From Bathynomus jamesi (taxonomy: Eukaryota > Arthropoda > Malacostraca > Isopoda > Cirolanidae): 64,000 bases of DNA. Below the pieces are notes generated by a model, which saw only the letters and a list, made by a program, of their open reading frames with translations, was not told the origin of the DNA and ran no database searches. This document shows positions 31,455-42,194 of the stretch, in pieces. The stretch lies in contig JAJOZX010007469.1 of NCBI GenBank assembly GCA_023014485.1, positions 162,270 through 226,269 on the forward strand, written 5' to 3'. The position numbers and the translations under genes were made by a program. The number at the start of each line of letters is the position of its first letter. Position 1 is the stretch's first letter.

Positions 31455-31754
31455 ACTGACATAAATAAAGAGTTCAAGCCTTACTAATTTCTTACTAATT
31501 GTCTAGAGTAGCAGGTCCTTCCCAAGTCCCTTCTTGTTTGTTAGAATAATTAGCACCGGTTTGAGTTGCCTGAGGTATAACGGACTTTAGCAAATACAAG
31601 TTTTCATTTTGACTCTAAGTTTCCTTTCACCGCCTGAAAGATGGGAGCCCTTTCTTTCAAAATACTTTGCGGTTTTTAGTGTTTTATTATCTTAACTTTT
31701 GCACATTTTAATTCTTTTATTTAATTTTTACACGGTTATTGTGTTATATATATA

Positions 31755-31789
<35 letters not shown>

Positions 31790-31828
31790 GTGATGAATAA
31801 AACCACGAAGGAAAGGAAACAGAGTGGT

Positions 31829-31864
31829 GCTCAAGCGCTTTCGTCTAATGACATCCTCAGGAAC
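31829..31864 (-). ncRNA. Hammerhead-ribozyme-like motif, PLE-1 terminal repeat (second copy)
   Basis: Same 36-nt motif as at 31419-31454, identical over the core; part of the tandem duplication. Confidence 0.6.
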
Positions 31865-31929
31865 GCTGACGTAAATAAAGAGTTCAAGCCTTACTAATTT
31901 CTTACTAATTGTCTAGAGTAGCAGGTCCT

Positions 31930-33714
31930 TCCCAAGTCCCTTCTTCCGATTCGCCTCAGACAAATTGACGACCAACCGTTCAACAACTTCAGCAGATTAA
32001 TTTTAAAGAAACCTATTGAAGTCACCAGACAAAATGAGTGGTCCGCCTTCAAAAATTTACGCATTGCCAAACGTAATTTTGTGACCATTATTCCCCAACC
32101 GTGGATCCAACCTTTGTTTGATGAAATTTACAACGAGTTGCATCGGAGAACTTCTTCACTTCGTAACATTTTGGATTGAAAAATTAAAAGTCTCATTCGA
32201 AATAGTCAGTGGAGTAAAAAAGCAAGCTCAAAATGTGTTTTGAACCTTTCTTCGAAAAACATTAGTGACGATGCAAAAAGTGCCTTTGGATTTGGTATGT
32301 CCTTTTTTATTGTTAAAAAAGCTTCTGCTTTACAAATATGTTATAGTCTTGCTTGTTTTGAAAAACAGTGTAATCTTCCTCAGTCTTTGGTTAACATAGT
32401 TAAAGGCCTTGTCTATAGTGTTGCGAATGGTACTTACGAAGATAACTTTCCTAAACGTTTTCGCAATAGCCTCTCACAATTAAAAAAAGATGGTGAGCTC
32501 CATATTACTAAAGCAGCCGAGGCTAACACCATAGTTATTATGGACAAAGTGGACTACATTAGAAAGATGAACGAGCTGCTCCAGGACCCCGCCACATACA
32601 GAAAACTTAGGAAGAACCCGCAGGATGACGTCATCAAATCATTCAATAGTGGCTTGAAACGCATTCTCAAAGATCATAAGGACTTAATTCCGTTTTTCAT
32701 GTCCACTTCACCTTCTCTTCCCTACCTTTACGGTCTTATTAAAACCCACAGACCTGGCAACCCTATGCGCCCTATTATTAACTCGGTGGGCTCTATTACT
32801 TATAAACTCTCCAAATGGCTTGTCAAAGTCTTGTCCCCCATTCTCGGAACTATCTCTGATTCACATGTAAAAAATTCCATGGATCTTACTGAAAAATTGA
32901 ATAATGCACGTACTGAAACCAACTATAGATTGATCAGTTTTGACGTTTGTTCATTGTTTACAAAAGTGCCGATTGACGATATACTTGACTTTCTCTCCCG
33001 AGAATTACATAAGTACGACCTGCCAGTACCTGCACACATTATTTTGGAACTTATTAAGCTTTGCATCAAAGACTGTAAATTCACTTTCAATAACGAGTAT
33101 TATCAACAGGTTTTTGGGATGGCCATGGGCAACCCCTTGTTGCCCCTCCTCTCCAATATTTATATGGAGTTTTTCGAAATTACTTACATTCCGAGAATCC
33201 TGGGGGTTGGCATCCCATGGTTGCGGTACGTCGACGATATTTTGTGTATCTGGCCCATGAATCGTGACCTGGATGACTTCCTCCTTCAGTTAAATGATCA
33301 AGTCCCCTCCATTAAGTTACTTTAGAAGTGGAACAAGACAACTCAATCCCGTTTTTGGATGTGCGTGTACATAGGGAAAGCCCAGGTTTTAAGTTTAGTA
33401 TCTATCGGAAAAAAAAAAGCAATTTGTCCTACGTACACTTTTACTCTGGACATGACACCCCCATTAAGAAGGCCATATTTTCTTCAATGTTTCTCCGCGC
33501 TCTTAGGATCGCCAATCCGGAATACATCGATGCCGAATTGAAAAAAATCAACGGTATTGGAAGTGATCTGTGCTACCCACCCGCGTTTATGGAATCTTGT
33601 CTTAACAAAGCAAAACGAACCTTCTATCGTGTGAATAATAACTCTTGCACTTTGTCAAAGAATATTTTAGTACTTCCATTTTTTCCGGGCTTTTTAGGCA
33701 TTGCTAATTGCTAA
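31930..33714 (+). pseudogene. PLE-1 reverse transcriptase
   Basis: Coding starts near 31930; a single stop at about 32177 breaks the N-terminal part. The frame at 32240-33325 (361 codons) holds HITKAAEANTIVIMDKVDY, LYGLIKTHRPGNPMRPI, LISFDVCSLFTKVPIDDIL, FGMAMGNPLLPLLSNIYMEF and the catalytic WLRYVDDILCIW. After a frameshift at 33326 it continues with NSIPFLDVRVHRESPGF, FSIYRKKKSNLSYVHF and FLRALRIANPEYIDAEL. Canonical PLE RT order; the expected C-terminal GIY-YIG domain is missing. Confidence 0.9.
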
Positions 33715-33778
33715 TGTCATTAGACGGAAGCGCTTGAGCACCACTCTGTTTCCTTTCCTTCGTGTTTTTATTCATCAT
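33712..33778 (+). repeat. PLE-1 3' terminal repeat with broken hammerhead
   Basis: Inverted counterpart of 31381-31447. Here the CTGAGGA core segment is replaced and GAAA reads GGAA, so a ribozyme fold is not expected. Confidence 0.75.
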
Positions 33779-33816
33779 AAATATTTTTCACGTGTTACTT
33801 TCGTGAAATAATTTTC

Positions 33817-33859
<43 letters not shown>

Positions 33860-33865
33860 TACAAA

Positions 33866-34376
33866 TGTTTAATGTTGCAAAAACTAAGGTTATGCAATTC
33901 CATCCTAAAAGCTCTCATCAGCCAGCTGATGTTAGTTTCAAAATGAGAGGTGAAGCAATAGAGGAAGTACAAGAATTTAAGTATTTGGGTCAAACTATCA
34001 TCAGCTCCTTGAGTGATGACTCAGATATAAGAAAACAATATCGAAGCCTCTGTGCTAAAGCGAATATGACTATAAGGAATGTCCGGTTCTGTACAAATGA
34101 AGTGAAAGACACTCTCTTTTGTACTTTCTGCAGCAACTGTGAGTGAATTATGAAAAAGGTTATGTCAGAACCCTAAATTTGCTATACAGCAGAGCTTTCA
34201 GTCCTACATAAGTTACCCGCGAGATGCTCAGCTTCGCAAGTGTTTGTGACCCACAATGCCCAGAGCTTCCCAGAGGTAACAAGACGTGTTCAATACAGTC
34301 TAATGCAAAGAATTAAAAAAATCAACTAATCCGATTATCCAAGCTATTCACCAATCCTGCCGTATGTCTTCTAAGC
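33866..34376 (+). pseudogene. LINE-D 3' fragment, first half
   Basis: The frame at 33866-34146 reads FNVAKTKVMQFHPKSSHQPA and EEVQEFKYLGQTIISSLSDD, the region after the YADD motif of a LINE RT. It then decays through frame breaks and is cut at TTCTAAGC by the hAT element. The continuation lies at 40962-41155. Confidence 0.7.
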
Positions 34377-34535
34377 CTGTGGTATTCAAACTTTTCCTTG
34401 GCGTACCCCTTTAGTTTGTTTTTTTATTATGGCGTACCTCCTCCCCCTCAGTTTCCAAAAAAAAATGTTATTATACAATTTACACAGAATATGAAGCTAT
34501 CAAACGATCTTTATTTACGACCACCTAATTATTAG

Positions 34536-34536
34536 A

Positions 34537-34594
<58 letters not shown>
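34536..34594. repeat. (TA)n microsatellite
   Basis: About 28 TA units inside hAT-A, at the left edge of hAT-B. Confidence 0.97.
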
Positions 34595-34597
<3 letters not shown>

Positions 34598-34598
<1 letters not shown>

Positions 34599-35897
34599 AG
34601 TGATGTAGGTCACATCCGCATCCGCATCCGCGGAACATCCGCACATTTTCTCGCATCCGCATCCGCATCCGCACTTTGGACTGCGGATGTCGTGCGGATG
34701 TGGACCGTTGAGATAAAATGTCATTAATAAGCGGAAATTATCAAATTCTACTATATTAATAGAACTAGTTCATTGTGCGCAAAAGTGATGCAAGCGACAA
34801 GACGAGAGGCTGTTCTTGTATGAAGTTACTCTCTTGCAACCTACTTAGATCCACGTTACAAAGCTAAGTTATTTTCACCTAGTACATTAGAACGAGTTAA
34901 ATCATCACTTGGCAAAGCAGTTGAAGAGCTTCAATCTCTTGAATCTGTCGCTTCGCCACCCACCAAAAGAATAAAAGTTTCAGTGACAGAACCAACACCT
35001 TCAACAAGCAAATCTATCACAGAATCTGTCTCTCAGTTTCTTGAGTCAAGCAGCAATGACGAGACCTACGCGATGTCAAAAGATGTAGTAAAAATGATCG
35101 AGAGCTATCACCAAGAAAAACGCCTGGCTGCATGTGACAATCCTATTAGTTGGTGGAAAAATACGCAGAATATCTATCCATACTTGAGTAAACTTGCAAG
35201 GAAACATTTAGCCTGTCCTCCAACAAACGTACCAAGCGAGAGATTATTTAGCAGTGCTGGATTAATATATGATGAAAAGAGAAACAGACTGGCAGCAGAA
35301 AAGGCAGAAAAATTAATGTTCCTTAAGCATAACCTTCCTATAATTAAGTTTGAACATTAAACGATGAACATCTTAGTTTACTTTATTTTAATTACTCATT
35401 TATAAATATGCCTAATAAAACTTTAAACTTAATATAAATAGTTATCAAGCTAATTAAAGATCTCTTTCTATAAGGGTGGAGGTTGGGGAAAGAGGTCGGT
35501 GGGGTGCATTTGAGTTGGGTTCACGTCCCGCATCCTGGTAACACAATTATGGTTTCCAATTGTGGCTGAAACTCAACAAAATATAACGAATTTATTTGCA
35601 GACGAATTCACTAATTGATTTCTATATTAGTTAGATGCTTGATATTATTTTATATGTTCAGAGAAAAGTACAGCAATTATTGTACAATTAATCAATTATA
35701 CTACATTATAGCTACAGCTCTCTCTATATAATAACTTATTATATACGTTAAACACAACAAATCTCGAATATGTCCTAAAAAATAACGAAAATGTAGACAT
35801 CCGCATCCGCATCCGCATCCGCGGATGTTGAAATCAAACATCCGCATCCGCATCCGCATCCGCGGATGTGAAAAAAATGACATCCGCTACATCACTA
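34598..35897 (+). mobile_element. hAT-B with GCATCC-repeat termini, nested in hAT-A
   Basis: Inverted ends TAGTGATGTAG (left) and CTACATCACTA (right). Next to them both ends hold arrays of the hexamer CGCATC with inverted GCGGATGT pieces, in about 90-110 bp at each side. It encodes a transposase C-terminus. It inserted in a TA tract, so the duplication cannot be read. The 5' half of the transposase is deleted. Confidence 0.8.
34983..35360 (+). CDS. hAT-B transposase C-terminus (hAT dimerisation domain)
   Basis: 125 codons; the open frame extends upstream in decayed form (TYLDPRYKAKLFSPSTLERV near 34840, with frame breaks). Diagnostic block: NPISWWKNTQNIYPYLSKLA, RKHLACPPTNVPSERLFSSA and GLIYDEKRNRL. 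Ser-Glu-Arg-x-Phe-Ser is the conserved core of the dimerisation region. The RNase-H catalytic part is missing. Closest type: ZBED1/4-like transposases. The methionine used is internal. Confidence 0.8.
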   Translation: MTEPTPSTSKSITESVSQFLESSSNDETYAMSKDVVKMIESYHQEKRLAACDNPISWWKNTQNIYPYLSKLARKHLACPPTNVPSERLFSSAGLIYDEKRNRLAAEKAEKLMFLKHNLPIIKFEH

Positions 35898-36058
35898 ATA
35901 TATATATATCATAGCATTTTAATTATACAATTTACATTTTACACAACTCAAGCAATTTACACAAATTTTAACTCAGGCAAATACTTATTAGAATCTAATA
36001 CAGTTAATTAGAAGTCGTCTGAGCTTTTAAAATATATATTTTAAATACTTACAAGTAA

Positions 36059-36322
36059 TTAATGCGATGGGTGGGACTGTTTGTCACTAGCAAGTTGTTC
36101 TATTCGCGGACGAACATTTGTGAGTGCCATTATGAGGCAAGCTTCTGGATGTAGGCGGTTTCTTTCTTTCGACTTGATAGTTGTCAGTGCCGAAAATCCC
36201 TTTTCACATAAATAGGTGGACGGGAATGGAAGTAGTTTGTTGATAGCAAATTCACTTAATTCTTTGTATTCAATATGGGCCAATTTCCAAAACTCGGAGA
36301 CAGAAAAGTCATTGAATTTATG
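36059..36322 (-). pseudogene. hAT-A transposase C-terminus
   Basis: Reads HKFNDFSVSEFWKLAHIEYK, ELSEFAINKLLPFPSTYLCE and KGFSALTTIKSKERNRLHPE, the C-terminal block of ZBED5/FAM200-like hAT transposases. It is the continuation of the frame ending at 39961; the codons HKFND are present on both sides of PLE-B because of the target duplication. Confidence 0.85.
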
Positions 36323-36358
36323 AGAATAAAAACCCACTCTAATAGACAGAGTTTATTT

Positions 36359-36399
36359 CCACGACAGTTTCGACGCCCACTGGCATCCTCCTCGGGTGG
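36359..36399 (-). ncRNA. Hammerhead-like motif, PLE-B left arm
   Basis: Mirror image of the motif at 39840-39880, identical in sequence; in the RT-bearing strand it lies near the 3' end of the element. Confidence 0.5.
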
Positions 36400-36993
36400 A
36401 TACAGAAACACAAATGAAACAACAAGAGGGAAAAAACAGTTCAGGGATCGACCGTTAAGAAATTCGCACCTAGGTTGGATTCCATTCTCTCGAGACAGGA
36501 GGGGCATTTTCATTAAGTACATTCGCACAAATTTTAAAACTATCTTCCTGTTCTAAACATACAGATTCTATTATTTTTACATAATTATTACATTTATAAT
36601 TAAATTTATTACATTTAATATTGCATAATTATAATTACAGAAATTATAAATTTATTATTACATTGGTTATTACATTGTTGTTTATTATACAGAAATTATA
36701 AACCGAAAAACGAATGAAAAAAGGCGATTAGGAAATAATCCAGAGACCATTGAGAAATTCGCACCTAGGTTAGATATCGTTCTCCCGAAACCAGAAGGGC
36801 ATTTTATTACAGGGTCAGCTTATAACTACATTTCCACAAATTAAAAATATCTTCTTGTTCTATACATACAGATCCTAATGTTTTGACATAATTACTGCAT
36901 ATATTTATTTCCACATTAATTACTTCCATTATTACATTTACTAAAAGCGAGTAAGGAAACATTCCAATCCAGAGACATTTAAGAAATTCACAC

Positions 36994-37476
36994 TTAGGTT
37001 CGAACACGTTCCCACGACTCCGTAAGGGATTTATTGACCAAGAATCTCATTAAAGGGTCTAACTTATAAGTACCTTCGCACAAATTAAAATTATCTACTT
37101 TTTCTATACACACAGATTCTATTATTTTTCTTTTGACATAATTATTACATTTATAAAGTACCTTACTTGATTCCCAATCTATAGCATGATTATTTTGGCT
37201 AGCGTGATAAAAAATGGCATTATTAGTATTACAACTTCTGAAGGCATATTTGTGTTCTTTGATACGGGTTTCAATATTTCTTCCAGTTTCTCCCACGTAT
37301 ACTAAATCACAACTTTTACAGGGAATGCTGTAGACACAGGCTTGTTCCTCTTTTGCAACGTTATTCCTAACCAATTTACTTTTCACGGTAGACGAATATT
37401 TGAACGCCAAAGCAAACTTAAATTCTTTCGTCAACGGTTTTACTCTTTCTAAGCCGGCAATGTAAGGCAAACTCAC
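36994..37476 (-). CDS. PLE-B GIY-YIG endonuclease C-terminus
   Basis: 160 codons. ACVYSIPCKSCDLVYVGETG followed by RNIETRIKEHKYAF is the GIY-YIG core (aromatic-Val-Tyr, then Tyr-Val-Gly, Arg and Glu-His) with the Cys-x-x-Cys typical of PLEs. A distal HASQNNHAIDWESSKVLYKC matches the domain's later helix. It should be fused to the RT at 37559-38248; stops and a frame break near 37500-37560 separate them. Ends with ESWERVRT and a stop. Confidence 0.9.
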   Translation of the reverse strand: MSLPYIAGLERVKPLTKEFKFALAFKYSSTVKSKLVRNNVAKEEQACVYSIPCKSCDLVYVGETGRNIETRIKEHKYAFRSCNTNNAIFYHASQNNHAIDWESSKVLYKCNNYVKRKIIESVCIEKVDNFNLCEGTYKLDPLMRFLVNKSLTESWERVRT

Positions 37477-37558
37477 ATATTGTTTTTGGTTAACTGAAGG
37501 TTCCCGAGGGGCATAAAAAGATTTTCTGGCTTTAAAATACGCCTTTCTGATAAACCAC

Positions 37559-38248
37559 TCAGGATATTTTAATCCTTAAAATGTTCCAAATCTTTGAATT
37601 TTCCGGATCCAGCAACTGTGGGCTACAAATCCTGAGTGCTCTTAGGAAAAACATGGAAGAAATAATTGAGCTTTTAACCCCTTCATCATGATATGAAAAA
37701 TAATGAATGTACGAATTACAATGAGTAGGTTTTCTATAGACCGTGAAATTGGGCTTTCCGCTTTCGTTAATGACCAAAACATCTAGAAAAGGTAATTGTT
37801 TGTCGTTCTCCCATTCATATTTAAATTTAATAGAGGGAACAAGATTATTTAATGACTGAAAGAAAGTGTCAAAGTTGTTCCAGTGGTCAGGCCAAAATGA
37901 GAAAATATCATCTACATAACGAAACCAAATTAGATTCCTGGGACATATTGTTTGCAACAATTCCGACTCATAATACTCCATATATAATGTACTCAGTATT
38001 GGGGATAAAGGGGACCCCATTCCCATACCAAAACGTTGCAAATAAAATTCTTCACCGAAGGAGAAGGCATTATTGGTGACACAGAGTTTTATCAGTTCTA
38101 AAAATACAGATGTGGGCATGCCTAGTTCTACGTTACATGTTGGCAATTTTCTATCTAAAAAACTAAGTACATCATCAATGGGAACTTTCGTAAACAAGGA
38201 CTCAACATCAAAACTTATCATTCTTCCCCGTTTTAAATCTAAGGACAT
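37559..38248 (-). CDS. PLE-B reverse transcriptase, palm region
   Basis: 229 codons: MISFDVESLFTKVPIDDVL (first catalytic Asp), FGMGMGSPLSPILSTLYMEY, LIWFRYVDDIFSFWPD (catalytic YVDD), LPFLDVLVINESGKPNF and PTHCNSYIHYFSYHDEGVKS. This is the conserved Penelope RT order. Upstream codons at 38250-38520 continue in decayed frames (HKINIPLRPIISHRGS-type block), then the N-terminal part at 38527-38796. The nominal methionine is internal to the domain. Confidence 0.9.
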   Translation of the reverse strand: MSLDLKRGRMISFDVESLFTKVPIDDVLSFLDRKLPTCNVELGMPTSVFLELIKLCVTNNAFSFGEEFYLQRFGMGMGSPLSPILSTLYMEYYESELLQTICPRNLIWFRYVDDIFSFWPDHWNNFDTFFQSLNNLVPSIKFKYEWENDKQLPFLDVLVINESGKPNFTVYRKPTHCNSYIHYFSYHDEGVKSSIISSMFFLRALRICSPQLLDPENSKIWNILRIKIS

Positions 38249-38526
38249 AACTTTGTTAATAAAGTCACAGGAATTAGTGATGTGCGAGCCTGAAAATTTA
38301 CCAACTAATGGGGATAATTTATCTGCAAGAAATTTAGATAACCTGTAACTAAAGGAACCCCTGTGTGAAATAATGGGACGGAGTGGTATATTAATCTTAT
38401 GGGTTTTGGGTAGGCCGTAAATGTGGGGGAGTTTGGGGTTAATCTGTAGAAATCTTTTAGGATCAATCGCCGGGACATCTTTTAATAAGTTCCTGATGGT
38501 TTTGTTGAATTCGGCAGAAAGACGCT

Positions 38527-38796
38527 TTAGGGGGACGATCTCACTTTGGTGTAGGTGAATTCATCACTAAGTAACGCTTCCATTTTTTGTTTATAATCAC
38601 ACTTGTCCAAAATAACCACAGTGTTACTTTTGTCCGCTTTAGTGACAAATATTGCTTCATTCTTCCTGAGCTTGTCTAAAGCTAACCGGAATCTTTTGGG
38701 AATAGAGTCCAATGAGTTGAAATGTTCCAGAAACTTGCTCAGAATCAAACCATTTAAACACGGAATATCCACCCTGGAATTAACTACGGAAGACAC
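38527..38796 (-). pseudogene. PLE-B RT N-terminal region
   Basis: 89 codons with SIPKRFRLALDKLRKNEAIF and VTKADKSNTVVILDKCDYKQ, the N-terminal motifs upstream of the PLE palm (PLE-1 has ITKAAEANTIVIMDKVDY). It is cut at about 38875 where the inverted arm begins. Confidence 0.85.
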
Positions 38797-38875
38797 AAAA
38801 TCTAAAACAATGTTTTTATCGGGTTTAAGCGCAAACGACAGCCCTAAATTAAGAACTTCCTTTTCGGATTTGGAA

Positions 38876-39244
38876 AACGTTGCAAAAGAGGAACAAGCCT
38901 GTGTCTACAGCATTCCCTGTAAAAGTTGTGATTTAGTATACGTGGGAGAAACTGGAAGAAATATTGAAACCCGTATCAAAGAACACAAATATGCCTTCAG
39001 AAGTTGTAATACTAATAATGCCATTTTTTATCACGCTAGCCAAAATAATCATGCTATAGATTGGGAATCAAGTAAGGTACTTTATAAATGTAATAATTAT
39101 GTCAAAAGAAAAATAATAGAATCTGTGTGTATAGAAAAAGTAGATAATTTTAATTTGTGCGAAGGTACTTATAAGTTAGACCCTTTAATGAGATTCTTGG
39201 TCAATAAATCCCTTACGGAGTCGTGGGAACGTGTTCGAACCTAA
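38876..39244 (+). pseudogene. PLE-B second GIY-YIG copy (inverted arm)
   Basis: From KEEQACVYSIPCKSC to ESWERVRT the translation is identical to 36994-37476. A longer open frame starting at 38603 fuses it to antisense RT sequence and has no biological meaning. There is no RT upstream on this strand. Confidence 0.85.
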
Positions 39245-39790
39245 GTGTGAATTTCTTAAATGTCTCTGGATTGGAATGTTTCCTTACTCGCTTTTAGTAA
39301 ATGTAATAATGGAAGTAATTAATGTGGAAATAAATATATGCAGTAATTATGTCAAAACATTAGGATCTGTATGTATAGAACAAGAAGATATTTTTAATTT
39401 GTGGAAATGTAGTTATAAGCTGACCCTGTAATAAAATGCCCTTCTGGTTTCGGGAGAACGATATCTAACCTAGGTGCGAATTTCTCAATGGTCTCTGGAT
39501 TATTTCCTAATCGCCTTTTTTCATTCGTTTTTCGGTTTATAATTTCTGTATAATAAACAACAATGTAATAACCAATGTAATAATAAATTTATAATTTCTG
39601 TAATTAATAATTATGCAATATTAAATGTAATAAATTTAATTATAAATGTAATAATTATGTAAAAATAATAGAATCTGTATGTTTAGAACAGGAAGATAGT
39701 TTTAAAATTTGTGCGAATGTACTTAATGAAAATGCCCCTCCTGTCTCGAGAGAATGGAATCCAACCTAGGTGCGAATTTCTTAACGGTCG
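39118..39790 (+). repeat. Triplicated 3'-terminal module of PLE-B
   Basis: Three diverged tandem units begin at 39118, 39361 and 39669, each with (A)GAATCTGTRTGTWTAGAA, a stretch ending GTACTTATAAG or similar, and CTAGGTGCGAATTTCT-type sequence. The first unit encodes the C-terminal codons of the GIY-YIG protein. The mirrored units lie in the left arm (36323-37150). Confidence 0.75.
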
Positions 39791-39839
39791 ATCCCTGAAC
39801 TGTTTTTTCCCTCTTGTTGTTTCATTTGTGTTTCTGTAT

Positions 39840-39880
39840 CCACCCGAGGAGGATGCCAGTGGGCGTCGAAACTGTCGTGG
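39840..39880 (+). ncRNA. Hammerhead-like motif, PLE-B right arm
   Basis: CCAC-CCGAGGA-G-GATGCC, loop AGTG, then GGCGTC-GAAA-CTGTC-GTGG. Stem I CCAC/GTGG and stem II GATGCC/GGCGTC pair fully. GAAA is present. A single extra base follows the core A, as in PLE-1. The canonical CUGANGA reads CCGAGGA, one substitution at a normally invariant base, so activity is uncertain. Confidence 0.5.
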
Positions 39881-39960
39881 AAATAAACTCTGTCTATTAG
39901 AGTGGGTTTTTATTCTCATATTTTGACCTTCACGTAAAAAAGTGAAGTTTTTTGCATTTA

Positions 39961-40880
<920 letters not shown>

Positions 40881-40961
40881 CAGAGCTTACGTACCCTCAG
40901 GAAACCCCTCGCGTACCCCCAGGGGTACGCGTACCCCGGTTTGACTACCACTGTTCTAAGC

Positions 40962-41154
40962 TATGGAATTCATGGTATGAAAACGTCTGTCTGTAGCGAC
41001 ACTTTACTTTGACATTACTGTACTATCTCGCATTAATTGTATTTCTATCCTTAGTATTTTAATTGTCATTGTATTTTATTGTCAGTTCGTATTATTAATA
41101 TTTGTTATATGGACTATGGTCTACCAATAAACTTTTTCATTTTCATTCATTTTC

Positions 41155-41155
<1 letters not shown>
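40962..41155 (+). mobile_element. LINE-D 3' end, second half
   Basis: Resumes the LINE cut at 34376: codons LWNSWYENVC, then a 3' untranslated end with CAATAAACTT (poly-A signal like) and a CATTTTCATT repeat tail before (TA)n. Confidence 0.6.

Positions 41156-41156
<1 letters not shown>

Positions 41157-41226
<70 letters not shown>
41157..41226. repeat. (TA)n microsatellite
   Basis: About 34 TA units. Confidence 0.98.
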
Positions 41227-41230
<4 letters not shown>

Positions 41231-42080
41231 ACCTCATCGGCTTTTGCCTGAATGATTATTTATTTGTGTTAAATTTTCTATTTCATCTTTTATTCTCCCT
41301 TTTTGGTCTTTATTTCTGGAATTTGGTTTCGCAGAAAATGTGAGTTTCTTTCCATGTACTGCAGGTGACGCTGGCGTTCCTTCGTTGGATTATTTTGCTA
41401 AGTTTGCAAGGGGTTTTGGTGGTTTCATTTCGAGCGTTATCGGGCTTCAGAGTCTGGGTCCCCAAATTGCACGCAACTGAATTTGAGCAGTTCCTTTCCT
41501 TCACGACAGAGATTCGCATCTTACCCGTGGCTTTCACCTCCTCTTCTTTCTTTCCATTTTCAAATTTTCACTCTTCCCTAATCTTCATTTTGCGTTTGTC
41601 CACCTGAATCTCGACACCAACACTGAAACTTTATTTGCGTTTGTCCACCTGAATCTCGACACCAACACTGAAACTTTATTTGCGTTACGACACAAAACGT
41701 TATTAAGCTCTTTTAGTCGTTGTAATTTTACCAGATTCAACTGAAATTATTAATTCAGTTTTTAGGATTGAAAAGTATTAAATGTAAATTTAATTTGTAA
41801 ATTTTAAGTTTTTCTACTTTGTAAATTTTATATTTCTAATAGTGAAAACATCACTTGGGATTGAATGGTTGTTGCATGATCTATTTTGGGGGTTAGTAAA
41901 ACCCTAACAAATAAATAAACATACACGTAAATAAACACACGAGATCGTACTTCAAGTTAGGTAGAATGATAGGCTATTTACACATAATTAAAAGAAGTTA
42001 TAGATTTATGCATGAGAAAATACTATATTTGCTTTTATTGATAAAGAAAAGATTTTATAGAATTATCGTTAATATACATT
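41227..42080 (-). repeat. R1 repeat, copy i
   Basis: Reversed P-module and 5' edge (GTATATTAACGATAATTCT reversed at about 42060). A 44-bp tandem duplication (GCGTTTGTCCACCTGAATCT...) lies at 41591-41678. Confidence 0.75.
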
Positions 42081-42194
42081 TTGAATTAATATGCATGTTA
42101 ATATTAACAATACATTCAATTACTAACTTTTTTCAGTAAATATTTGATAAGTATTTTATGATTTTATAATTATGTAAGATAATAGAGGGTGGTC

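Larger units (their letters stand above)
31076..31935 (+). repeat. Tandem duplication across the R1/PLE-1 junction
   Basis: The sequence from AAGTCCCTTCTTGTTTGTTA (31076) through (TA)n and the first 140 bp of PLE-1 is repeated from 31524. The unit is about 448 bp. Where the first unit ends, PLE-1 and R1 share the 12-mer AAGTCCCTTCTT; the second unit continues into PLE-1 (AAGTCCCTTCTTCCGATT). The duplication therefore used this microhomology. Confidence 0.85.
31381..33790 (+). mobile_element. Penelope-like element PLE-1, lacking GIY-YIG
   Basis: The 5' block TGATGAATAAAACCACGAAG to CTAATGACATCC is repeated in inverse at 33712-33778 (TAATGTCATTAGACGGAAGC to TTATTCATCA). An RT lies between. After the RT the sequence jumps straight to the terminal block, so the GIY-YIG endonuclease is deleted. 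The 5' end is tandemly duplicated with flanking R1. A hairpin TTTCACG...CGTGAAA follows the 3' end (33788-33812). Confidence 0.85.
36323..39960 (-). mobile_element. PLE-B: Penelope-like element as a palindrome, with GIY-YIG
   Basis: The arms 36323-37362 and 38876-39916 are near-identical inverted copies of a PLE 3' third (GIY-YIG end and 3' region). A single-copy centre holds the RT on the minus strand. So a longer copy (38875 to 36323, minus) is joined at its truncated 5' end to a shorter inverted copy. TCATTGAATTTATG flanks both sides (36309-36322, 39961-39974). An extra 44 bp with hairpin CTTCACG...GTGAAG precedes the right duplication. Confidence 0.9.

Noticed and set aside
38603..39244. 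A 213-codon frame seeming to fuse an unknown N-terminus to GIY-YIG
   Set aside because: Its first 90 codons are antisense to the PLE-B RT; the fusion is a by-product of the palindrome.
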